NCBI RefSeq assembly: GCF_020523795.1
Contig: NZ_JAJALI010000002.1
Location: forward strand, 307,690 to 371,689
Source: Ancylobacter sp. Lp-2
GTDB taxonomy: Bacteria > Pseudomonadota > Alphaproteobacteria > Rhizobiales > Xanthobacteraceae
Direction of reading: 5' to 3'
Length of the DNA stretch: 64,000 nt
The stretch's first letter is position 1. Each line of letters starts with the position of its first letter. Of the stretch, positions 56,010-64,000 are shown one piece after another. A program made the translations under genes and the position numbers. Under the pieces are notes generated by a model. That model saw nothing but the letters and a program-made list of their open reading frames with translations. It did no database searches and was not told the DNA's origin.

Positions 56010-57017
56010 GTGGCCTTCCCTCAGCTTGGACGTCTTGAAATCCTGAAGGCCACCGATGTGTGGCGCTTCGAGGCGCAGACCTTCACGCCGTGGCTGGCGG
56101 AAAATCTCGAGCTGCTGTCCGAGGAGTTGCAGATCGGCGATCTGGAGCTCCGGGGGACCGAGGTCGCGGCGGGCGATTTCCGCATCGACCTGCTGGCCGA
56201 GGACGGGGAGGGCAATCCCGTCATTGTCGAGAACCAGTTCGGCAGCACCGATCACCGGCATCTCGGCCAGCTGATCACCTATGTCGCCAGCCAGCCGGGC
56301 CCGGCGACCGTGGTGTGGATTGCCGAGCGCGTGCGCGAGGAGCACCGCGCCGCCATCGACTGGCTGAACGCCAGCACCATCGAGCGCCTCAACTTCTTCG
56401 CGCTGGAGCTGGAGGCGCTGAAGATCGGCGACAGCCTGCCGGCGCCCTATCTCAATATCGTCGCCAAGCCGAACAACTGGACGCGCGCCGTAAGCGCGGC
56501 GGCGCGGCAGGCAGCGAGCGGCATGCTCGCCGAGCGCCACCACAGCCGCGCGGCCTATTGGCGGGGGTTCGATGCCTATCTGCGGGCCGCCGGCGCGCGG
56601 TTTCGCGTGCGCCCGGACAATATCGCCCACTGGAGCTCCTTCGCCATCGGCCGCGCCGGTCTGGTGCTCAGCGCGACGATCACGCCGAAGCGGCAGCGGA
56701 TCGGCGTCGAGCTTTATGTGCGGAACGATCCCCAGAAGCTGGTCTTCGAACAGCTGGAGCGGCGGCGGGCCGAGGTTGAGGCGGCCATCGGCTTCCCGCT
56801 GGAGTGGGAACGGCTTCCGAACCGGGCCGCCAGCCGGGTCGCGCTGTATCTGACGGGTGTCGATGCCTTCGACGAAGCCCAGCAACCGCGCCTGCATGCC
56901 TGGATGCTGGACATGCTCGGCCGGTTCCGGGCGACGTTCGCGCCGATCGTGCGGGAGCTGGTCCTGCCGGACGATACGGCCGGGCCGGACGATATGCCGG
57001 CCGCCGATCCAGCCTAG
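56010..57017 (+). CDS. DUF4268 protein with predicted PD-(D/E)XK nuclease-like N-terminal domain
   Basis: This 335-residue soluble protein has an N-terminal region with a possible active site: Asp60 (FRIDLLAE), Glu74-x-Gln76 (VIVENQF) and Gln87-x3-Tyr91 (QLITY). This matches RecB-like nuclease spacing, with Gln in place of the usual Lys. Residues about 180-320 match DUF4268 (AYWRGFDAYL, RIGVELYVRND). The GTG start follows GAGG. The function is unproven; proteins of this type occur alone or near mobile DNA. An IS5 remnant lies directly downstream. Confidence 0.75.
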   Translation: MAFPQLGRLEILKATDVWRFEAQTFTPWLAENLELLSEELQIGDLELRGTEVAAGDFRIDLLAEDGEGNPVIVENQFGSTDHRHLGQLITYVASQPGPATVVWIAERVREEHRAAIDWLNASTIERLNFFALELEALKIGDSLPAPYLNIVAKPNNWTRAVSAAARQAASGMLAERHHSRAAYWRGFDAYLRAAGARFRVRPDNIAHWSSFAIGRAGLVLSATITPKRQRIGVELYVRNDPQKLVFEQLERRRAEVEAAIGFPLEWERLPNRAASRVALYLTGVDAFDEAQQPRLHAWMLDMLGRFRATFAPIVRELVLPDDTAGPDDMPAADPA

Positions 57018-57085
57018 GGGCCGCTCTCGATAACTCCGGCGTCGATGCCGATTGCTGATCCAAGGCTCTTGGAAGGAGCCGCGGG

Positions 57086-57851
57086 ATGGCGACGCGGGTT
57101 CAATGGCTTCGCGATGAAAAGTGGGTTCACATTGAGCCTCCGCTGCCGCGCGGTCGCAAGGGGGGCTCATCGTGTGAACGACCGTCGGGTGATCTCCGGG
57201 ATCGTTCATAGGCTGAAGAACGGTGCGCGCTGGCGGCACTGTCCGCCGAAGTTCGGGTTCGACACGACGGTCTACAAGCGCCGCAACCTCTGGAGCCGGC
57301 AAGGGCTATGGCTGAAAATGTTGGAGGCCCGGACCGGCCATGGCGGCATCTTCGACGGGACGGCGATCGACGCCGTCCACGCCAAGGCGCGCCGCTTGGC
57401 GACGGGCGCGAAAGGGAGCCTTCGCCCAAGCCATAGGCCGCTCCGCAGCGGTCGCACGACCAGGGCCCATGGCGTGGTCGACGAGCGTGGCAGGCCGCGC
57501 GTGCCGCGGCTCCGCGCCGGCAACATCAACGATGTCGGCATGGCCGAGGCCCTGATCCAGGCCGCCTGTCCGTTCCGTCGCCTGCTGGCCGACAAAGGCT
57601 AGGATGCCGACCACCTGCGCAGGCGCGTCGCCGAACGGGGTCCAAAGGCCGTCATCCCCTCCACAACGTGAAGGAAGGCCCCGATCGCCTGTGACGCCAG
57701 CGCCGACAGGGAGCGCAACCGTGTCGAGCGCATGTGCCGCAGGCTCGAGCACTTCCGCCGCATCGCCACGCGATACGACAAGCTCGCCACCACCTGCTCC
57801 TATTCGCTCAATTGGGTCCGGCCCCCCAAGCGGATCTGGAGCAGGAGCTGA
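57086..57851 (+). pseudogene. Decayed IS5-family transposase
   Basis: Fragments in three frames make up one transposase. The start (ATG 57086, after AAGGAG) reads QWLRDEKWVHIEPPLPRGRKGG. After a frameshift near 57165 the frame continues RRVISGIVHRLKNGARWRHCPP and GTAIDAVHAKARRLA, to a stop at 57600-57602. Beyond it ADHLRRRVAERG, an internal stop near 57668-57670, and RNRVERMCRRLEHFRRIATRYDKLA are recognisable to 57851. The DDE residues fall in different frames, so it is dead. I could not find intact terminal inverted repeats. Confidence 0.85.
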
Positions 57852-57863
57852 CGGCCATAGCGA

Positions 57864-57892
57864 AAAGGGCGCGGCTTTCGCCGCGCCCTTCC
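57864..57892 (-). terminator. Rho-independent terminator of groESL
   Basis: On the minus strand GGGCGCGGC-gaaa-GCCGCGCCC is followed by TTTTC. It lies about 90 nt after the groEL stop and abuts the transposase remnant. Confidence 0.9.
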
Positions 57893-57980
57893 GCATTTCC
57901 GAGCTGTCCGCGCCCTGCTCGCCGCCCCGCCGGACTTGCCCGGCTGGGCGCGCGAATCGCGGGCGCGGTATGGACGTCGA

Positions 57981-59720
<1,740 letters not shown>

Positions 59721-60035
59721 TCACGCGGCCTTCTTGGCCGAGCCGGCGCCCTCGACGATGCCGAGGATGTCGGATTCCTTCATGATGAGGTAGTCGACGC
59801 CGTCGAGCTTCACCTCGGTGCCGGACCACTTGCCGAACAGCACGCGGTCGCCGGCCTTGACGTCGAGCGGGACGAGCTTGCCGGCTTCGTCGCGGGCGCC
59901 GGGGCCGACGGCGACGACTTCGCCCTGCGAGGGCTTTTCCTTGGCGCTGTCGGGGATGATGATCCCGCCGGCGGTCTTCTCTTCCGCATCGACACGCTTG
60001 ACCACCACGCGGTCATGCAGGGGACGGAACTTCAT
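59721..60035 (-). CDS. groES: Co-chaperonin GroES
   Basis: This 104-residue co-chaperonin caps Gro[25 protein letters not shown] contains the start of the mobile loop ([10 protein letters not shown]), and [16 protein letters not shown] follows. The extra C-terminal residues (GAGSAKKAA) exceed the usual 95-97. It is the first gene of the groESL operon, with a possible CIRCE-like site about 190 nt upstream. Confidence 0.97.
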   Translation of the reverse strand: MKFRPLHDRVVVKRVDAEEKTAGGIIIPDSAKEKPSQGEVVAVGPGARDEAGKLVPLDVKAGDRVLFGKWSGTEVKLDGVDYLIMKESDILGIVEGAGSAKKAA

Positions 60036-60226
60036 CGGTTCTCTCCAGAAAGTCTTGAACGAGCGGTGAATCTGCCGAACGACACCGGGCGGAACGGCCG
60101 GATGGCCCTCTACCCCGCGTGTCGTCGGCGACCATCTAGGAGCCTGCTGCTATGCGCGCAAGAGGCCGCAGGCAAAAAACTGGCAGTCCCGGGGCGAGAG
60201 TGCCAGCGACGGTTAAGGCCATCCTG

Positions 60227-60253
60227 TTAGCACTCTGTCGCATATGCTGCCAA
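60227..60253. promoter_or_regulatory. Degenerate CIRCE (HrcA operator)-like element
   Basis: The canonical left arm TTAGCACTC (60227-60235) is followed by a 9-nt spacer, but the right arm TGCTGCCAA matches GAGTGCTAA at only 5 of 9 positions. It lies about 190 nt before groES and upstream of usg on the other strand. HrcA control is possible but not secure. The rest of the 316-nt gap (60036-60351) shows nothing else clear. Confidence 0.4.
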
Positions 60254-60351
60254 TGCATTGATATCGAACGTGAAATACAAATTTTGCGCTTGCCGACCCC
60301 GGCGGGGCGCGCGCATCATCTCCTTTGCATATTCGCGAAAGGAGGTTCCGC

Positions 60352-60639
60352 ATGGCATCCGATGCTGCGCCGGTCTCGGCGGATTTCGTCCGGCAGATGG
60401 GCGGTTACGGGTTGACCACCGCCCACATACTCTACCGCATGCCCGACCACCCCGTTCTCCTCCAGACCTATCTCTGGCAGCATTACGATCTCTTCCCGCA
60501 TTTCCCGGAGCTGCAACGCTTTCTCGACTTCTGGGAGCGGGAGCTCGAAGGGCCGCTGCACTCCGTGACGGTGGCGCATTCGCGGCTGATCCGGCCGACG
60601 GAACTGCGCGCGGTGGAGGGGGTTTTCCGCCTGAACTGA
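60352..60639 (+). CDS. usg: Usg family protein
   Basis: This 95-residue soluble protein matches the alphaproteobacterial usg family (GYGLTTAHILYRMPDHP, LWQHYDLFPHFPELQRFLDFW). No activity is known. A strong AAAGGAGG precedes the ATG. It is divergent from groES. Confidence 0.9.
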   Translation: MASDAAPVSADFVRQMGGYGLTTAHILYRMPDHPVLLQTYLWQHYDLFPHFPELQRFLDFWERELEGPLHSVTVAHSRLIRPTELRAVEGVFRLN

Positions 60640-60770
60640 GCACCCGGCCGCGCCTCCCGGGCGGGCCTATGCACAAAATGCCCTCTCATTGCCGCTTTCC
60701 GCGTGTTAAGAGGGCGCCGACGGGGTGCGCGTTTGCACCCCAAGGGTGTCGAAGGCATTTGGTCGGGATC

Positions 60771-61373
60771 GTGGATCATCGTTCTCCGCGCACGTCGGAG
60801 CTGCTCAGCGCATTGGCGACTGCCCATTCGGCAGAGCGGATCGGCGTTGGTGAAGTGGTGCACGCGCTGCGCAACCGCGCCTTCGGCCTGTCGATCCTGC
60901 TGCTCGGCCTGCCCAACGCCTTGCCGATGCCGCCCGGCATCCCGGTGATCTGCGGCCTGCTGCTCTGCCTCGTCGGCGTGCAGATGATGATGGGGCGCGA
61001 CGAACTCTGGCTGCCCGGCTGGATCGCCCGGCGCACCTTCTCCCGCGCGCTGCTGGAGAAGATCGTCAACGGCGCATTGCCGTGGGTGCGGCGCTTCGAG
61101 AGCTATTCCCGACCGCGCCTGCACTATTTCTCCAACGGCTCGGCCCGCCTCGTGCTGGGCGGGCTGGTGCTGCTGCTCGGCCTGCTGCTGCTGCTGCCGA
61201 TTCCGATCTTCGGCAATCTGCCGCCGGGAATCGCCGTGTGCATTCTCGGCCTCGGCCTCGTCGAGCGTGACGGCGCCTTCATCTGCGCCGGCATCGTCGC
61301 CACCGCGATCAGCGCCGGCGTCATGGGCATGCTGACCTGGATGCTCTACCAGGGCGCACTGGCGGTGATCTGA
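60771..61373 (+). CDS. ExoD-like exopolysaccharide-synthesis family membrane protein
   Basis: This protein of about 200 residues has the ExoD pattern: an N-terminal helix, GVGEVVHALRNRAFGLSILL, then LPNALPMPPGIPVICG and four helices with PIPIFGNLPPGIAVCILGLG. Rhizobial ExoD is linked to exopolysaccharide production and alkaline tolerance. The start is uncertain (GTG 60771, or TTG 60759 upstream). Confidence 0.8.
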   Translation: MDHRSPRTSELLSALATAHSAERIGVGEVVHALRNRAFGLSILLLGLPNALPMPPGIPVICGLLLCLVGVQMMMGRDELWLPGWIARRTFSRALLEKIVNGALPWVRRFESYSRPRLHYFSNGSARLVLGGLVLLLGLLLLLPIPIFGNLPPGIAVCILGLGLVERDGAFICAGIVATAISAGVMGMLTWMLYQGALAVI

Positions 61374-61456
61374 ACCGCCTCGGCGCTGCCGGGCCGGATT
61401 CGGCCCGGCCGCCCGGCGGCCGGATCACCGGCGCGCCGCAGCCCTGCTGTTCCGCC

Positions 61457-61600
61457 TCAGCCCGGCGGATCGACCTTCACGCCCTTCGGTCCCACCTCGA
61501 TCTGCAGCGTGTTCTGGTCGCGCTGATAGGCCTGGTAGGCGAACACGCCGGCGACCACCACCAGCACCGCGATGACGGCATAGAGTACGGAACGGCTCAT
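61457..61600 (-). CDS. Small single-span membrane protein, 47 residues
   Basis: One N-terminal helix (residues 5-24, LYAVIAVLVVVAGVFAYQAY) is followed by a short polar tail ending VGPKGVKVDPPG. AGGGGATGAG precedes the ATG. A good EcfG-type promoter lies about 85 nt upstream, which supports a real stress-induced gene. The function is unknown. Confidence 0.7.
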   Translation of the reverse strand: MSRSVLYAVIAVLVVVAGVFAYQAYQRDQNTLQIEVGPKGVKVDPPG

Positions 61601-61684
61601 CTCATCCCCTTGTCGGATGACGGGGTAGCTCGACTCGGGGGCCGGGCTCGCCCGTCGCGCCCGCCATCTGGCGGGCGGAGGTCG

Positions 61685-61710
61685 AACGCCGTTCGGTGGC
61701 CTCGGGTTCC
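61685..61710 (-). promoter_or_regulatory. EcfG-type general stress promoter before the 47-residue membrane protein
   Basis: On the minus strand GGAAC (61710-61706), a 17-nt spacer and CGTT (61688-61685) match the consensus exactly. The leader to the ATG at 61600 is about 80 nt. Confidence 0.65.
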
Positions 61711-61839
61711 ATTCCGGCGGCGCACTCCTGCCGCAACGTCGGCTGCGACGCCTCTGCGGCAGGTACCGGTTTTCCCTAACGGTCGGCTCGCCGTGCAGGC
61801 GAATTTGTCGCACGTCCCGACCTCGTCTTAATGACGAAA

Positions 61840-62110
61840 CGCTACGTCACGTCTTCCGGGATATTCGCCAACCGTCATCGCACCGGAAGAGCTCAGCCAT
61901 GTAATACTTGTATATGCCTGGGCATACCCTAAGGTATCGACTAACGTATTATAAGATATACATCAAACAACACGTTAGAACACTTATATTTTTGGCTATC
62001 AAAAAGTTTAGTTTTGCTAGTATTCCCTCCGTGGTATTTTGTGTACGGTCATAGAAAGACGCAATCGGATTAGCTCCTCACCTAACCAATCGTAATTCAT
62101 TACCTTGGGT
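61840..62110. other. AT-rich regulatory region upstream of the OxlT-like gene
   Basis: The composition changes sharply to A+T-rich with no gene. It holds TATGCC-tg-GGCATA (61913-61926) and CTAACGT / ACGTTAG arms (61941-61947, 61972-61978), which look like operator sites. It probably carries the promoter of the downstream carrier and binding sites for a regulator. Confidence 0.5.
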
Positions 62111-62246
62111 TATGGGGTGCACGGCTTCAGGGGAGCTGTTCAAATCCGGTGCGACAGATCGTCCGGGCGGCGCCGAGAGGTGTTGGGCCCGCAAGCGGCC
62201 GGGAAAAGAGCCGTGGATTTCAGCATTCAGGTCGAGGAAAGAAATC

Positions 62247-63554
62247 ATGCAGGCCACAGTTAAGGCGACGCGCCCGTGGGAGCCCTGGGTCCAGCTCGCT
62301 TGCGGCGTTCTGTGCATGGCGATGATCGCCAATCTTCAATATGGCTGGACCCTGTTCGTCGATCCGATCGACGCCAAGCACCAGTGGGGCCGCGCGGCCA
62401 TCCAGACCGCGTTCACCATCTTCGTGCTCACCGAGACCTGGCTGGTGCCGGTCGAGGCGTGGTTCGTCGACAAGTACGGCCCGCGCATCGTGATCACCTT
62501 CGGCGGCGTCATGATCGCCTTGTCGTGGATCACCAACGCCTATGCCTCGTCGCTCACCATGCTCTATGCCGGCGCGATCTTCGGCGGCATCGGCGCCGGT
62601 TCGATCTACGGCACCTGCGTGGGTAACGCGCTGAAGTGGTTCCCCTATCGTCGCGGCCTCGCGGCGGGCGCCACTGCCGCCGGCTTCGGCGCCGGCGCGG
62701 CCATCACCGTGGTGCCGATCGCCAACATGATCGCCGCCTCGGGCTATGAGAGCGCGTTCCTGTATTTCGGCATCGGCCAGGGCATCGTCGTCCTCGTGCT
62801 GGCGCAGTTCCTCTATCCGCCGCGCAACAAGATCGCGGCGCCGAAGAAGCTGTCGTCGCTGCCGCAGAGCAAGGTCGACTACCAGCCCTCGCAGACGCTC
62901 TCCAAGCCGGTGTTCTGGGTGCTGTACCTCATGTTCGTCATGGTCGCTTCGGGCGGCCTGATGGCGGCGGCGCAGATCGGCCCGATCGCCCACGACCTCG
63001 GCGTTGCCAACACGCCAGTCTCGATCATGGGCATCTCGGCGGCAGCTCTGACGCTGGCGATCTCGCTCGACCGTATCTTCGACGGCTTCGGCCGGCCGTT
63101 GTTCGGTTATGTGTCGGACCGCATCGGTCGTGAGAACACCATGTTCATCGCCTTCGGCACCGCCGCGGTGATGCTGCTGATCCTGGTCTTCCACGGCTCG
63201 AACCCGCTGGTGTTCGTGCTGGCGACCGCCTGCTTCTTCGGCGTGTTCGGCGAGATCTACTCGCTGTTCCCGGCGACCGCCGGCGACACCTTCGGCTCGA
63301 AGTTCGCCGCCACCAACGCCGGCATGCTCTACACCGCCAAGGGCACCGCCGCCCTGCTGGTGCCGGTCGCCAGCATCGTGGCGTCGTTCTACGGCTGGTA
63401 CGCGGTGTTCGCCATCGCGGTCGGCCTCAACGCCACCGCGGCACTTCTCGCCCTGTTCGTGCTGAAGCCGCTGCGTGCGCGCTTCATCGCCCAGAGCGCC
63501 AATGAAGTGTCGGTGGAAGCGCCGTCGGCGGCGAGCGGCCAGCCCGCTCACTGA
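62247..63554 (+). CDS. MFS transporter, oxalate/formate antiporter (OxlT) family
   Basis: This 435-residue 12-helix carrier of the OxlT family matches well (NLQYGWTLFVDPIDAKHQWG in helix 1, GAIFGGIGAGSIYGTCVG in helix 4). OxlT exchanges oxalate for formate. Relatives also transport other monocarboxylates, so oxalate is a suggestion only. GAGGAAAG precedes the ATG at 62247, which I prefer to the upstream in-frame ATG at 62112. No oxalate-degrading genes are in the window. Confidence 0.82.
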   Translation: MQATVKATRPWEPWVQLACGVLCMAMIANLQYGWTLFVDPIDAKHQWGRAAIQTAFTIFVLTETWLVPVEAWFVDKYGPRIVITFGGVMIALSWITNAYASSLTMLYAGAIFGGIGAGSIYGTCVGNALKWFPYRRGLAAGATAAGFGAGAAITVVPIANMIAASGYESAFLYFGIGQGIVVLVLAQFLYPPRNKIAAPKKLSSLPQSKVDYQPSQTLSKPVFWVLYLMFVMVASGGLMAAAQIGPIAHDLGVANTPVSIMGISAAALTLAISLDRIFDGFGRPLFGYVSDRIGRENTMFIAFGTAAVMLLILVFHGSNPLVFVLATACFFGVFGEIYSLFPATAGDTFGSKFAATNAGMLYTAKGTAALLVPVASIVASFYGWYAVFAIAVGLNATAALLALFVLKPLRARFIAQSANEVSVEAPSAASGQPAH

Positions 63555-63572
63555 GCCTTCGCGACAAAAAAT

Positions 63573-63610
63573 GAAGCGCGTCGTCCCCCCGGACGGCGCG
63601 CTTTTTCTTT
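63573..63610 (+). terminator. Rho-independent terminator of the OxlT-like gene
   Basis: GCGCG-tCGTCC-cccc-GGACG-GCGCGC (one bulge) is followed by TTTTTCTTTT. Confidence 0.85.
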
Positions 63611-63931
63611 TGGTCGCCAGTGATTGGGAGTGACGGCGCGAGCGCGCGGGAGGAGATGGCGCCGTCCGGCCGTCTCGGCGGCTTGGTCGATACCATCGAG
63701 GCTCACCTCGGCCGGCTCGCAGAGATTGGCCGAGGCGACCATCATGACGAACGATCGCCCCCCGATGCATCGGCAAGGATCAGGCGCCGGAGACATCCAG
63801 GAAGGGCTTGCCGGGCCCGGGGGGCGCGATGATCCGCCATCACTGCACGTTCGTAGAGACGGCGGGGGAGGCGACCATGAAGACGAAGGTCCAATCCCCC
63901 TACGTTATAGACAGGAACCGCGCGGCTCCGC
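63611..63931. other. Intergenic region at the window end
   Basis: These 321 nt have no gene or regulatory element that I can support. Short open frames here lack coding character and ribosome-binding sites. Confidence 0.4.
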
Positions 63932-64000
63932 TCAGCCGGGGGCGAGGCTTCCGTAAAGCTCCGGCCGCCGGTCGGCGAGATGGCCGTTGGTGACCCGCGC
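63932..64000 (-). CDS. C-terminal end of a carbon-nitrogen hydrolase (nitrilase superfamily), partial
   Basis: The last 22 codons of a minus-strand gene cut by the window edge read ARVTNGHLADRRPELYGSL and a short end. The H-LxDRRPELYG pattern is common at the C terminus of nitrilase-superfamily enzymes (amidases, nitrilases, carbamoylases). The catalytic Glu-Lys-Cys triad lies outside the window, so the family call rests on this short tail. Confidence 0.45.
   Translation of the reverse strand, partial: ARVTNGHLADRRPELYGSLAPG

Noticed and set aside
57018..57860. Intact insertion sequence
   Set aside because: The transposase is broken by frameshifts and stops, and no terminal inverted repeats were found.
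63611..63956. Short plus-strand open frames at the window end
   Set aside because: They have no ribosome-binding sites or recognisable protein sequence, and one overlaps the end of the partial minus-strand hydrolase.

Overview
The window is high-GC chromosomal DNA from an alphaproteobacterium, most likely of the order Hyphomicrobiales (Rhizobiales). Xanthobacteraceae relatives such as Ancylobacter, Starkeya or Xanthobacter are my guess for the family, with low confidence below order level. The order call rests on the purC-purS-purQ-purL-bolA-grxD order, the usg, DUF1476 (ATPase zeta) and YciF-type genes, the GGAAC-N16/17-(C/G)GTT general-stress promoters, Hyphomicrobiales-style palindromic repeats, and several complete transporter operons. 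I see no prophage, CRISPR array, tRNA or rRNA. The only mobile-element trace is one decayed IS5-type transposase.

Layout. 1-2760: end of a NitT/TauT-type ABC importer operon with two permeases and a fumarylpyruvate-hydrolase-like enzyme. 2798-7577: sulfonate operon (ssuD, ssuE, binding protein, ATPase, permease) behind a leader that encodes a short Met/Cys/Trp-rich peptide. 7591-12694: YciF stress protein, glutamate racemase, lytic transglycosylase, rpsD, monothiol glutaredoxin. 12856-22376: BolA, purine genes (purL, purQ, purS, purC, purB), two SH3-repeat envelope proteins, rpe. 22585-28203: glycine-betaine importer, P1 peptidase, CcdA, GNAT. 28408-34194: livKFGMH operon with a DUF6867 gene. 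34632-39753: YhiN flavoprotein, lysine-2,3-aminomutase-like radical SAM enzyme, and a molybdenum-cofactor insertion cluster (split XdhC plus a MoeA-like/MobA-like fusion). 39754-50494: BcsS, DUF488, HerA-like ATPase, a TRAP transporter and a phytase-like esterase, separated by repeat-rich gaps. 50495-57017: TetR-controlled efflux operon, MFS carrier, DUF4268 predicted nuclease. 57086-64000: IS5 remnant, groEL-groES, usg, ExoD-like protein, a tiny stress-type membrane protein, oxalate/formate-antiporter-like MFS and the end of a nitrilase-superfamily gene.

How the genes work together. The ssu genes take up alkanesulfonates and desulfonate them with reduced flavin. The leader layout suggests translational sensing of sulfur amino acids. 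The pur genes cover several steps of IMP and AMP synthesis. grxD and bolA form an iron-sulfur trafficking pair. The xdhC/moeA-mobA block would mature a molybdenum hydroxylase encoded elsewhere.

Most coding content is ordinary. The points most worth checking are the ssuD leader, the duplicated 3' ends of two convergent genes around repeats at 39660-40550, the stacked perfect palindromes at 50081-50290, and the DUF4268 protein with RecB-like nuclease motifs.
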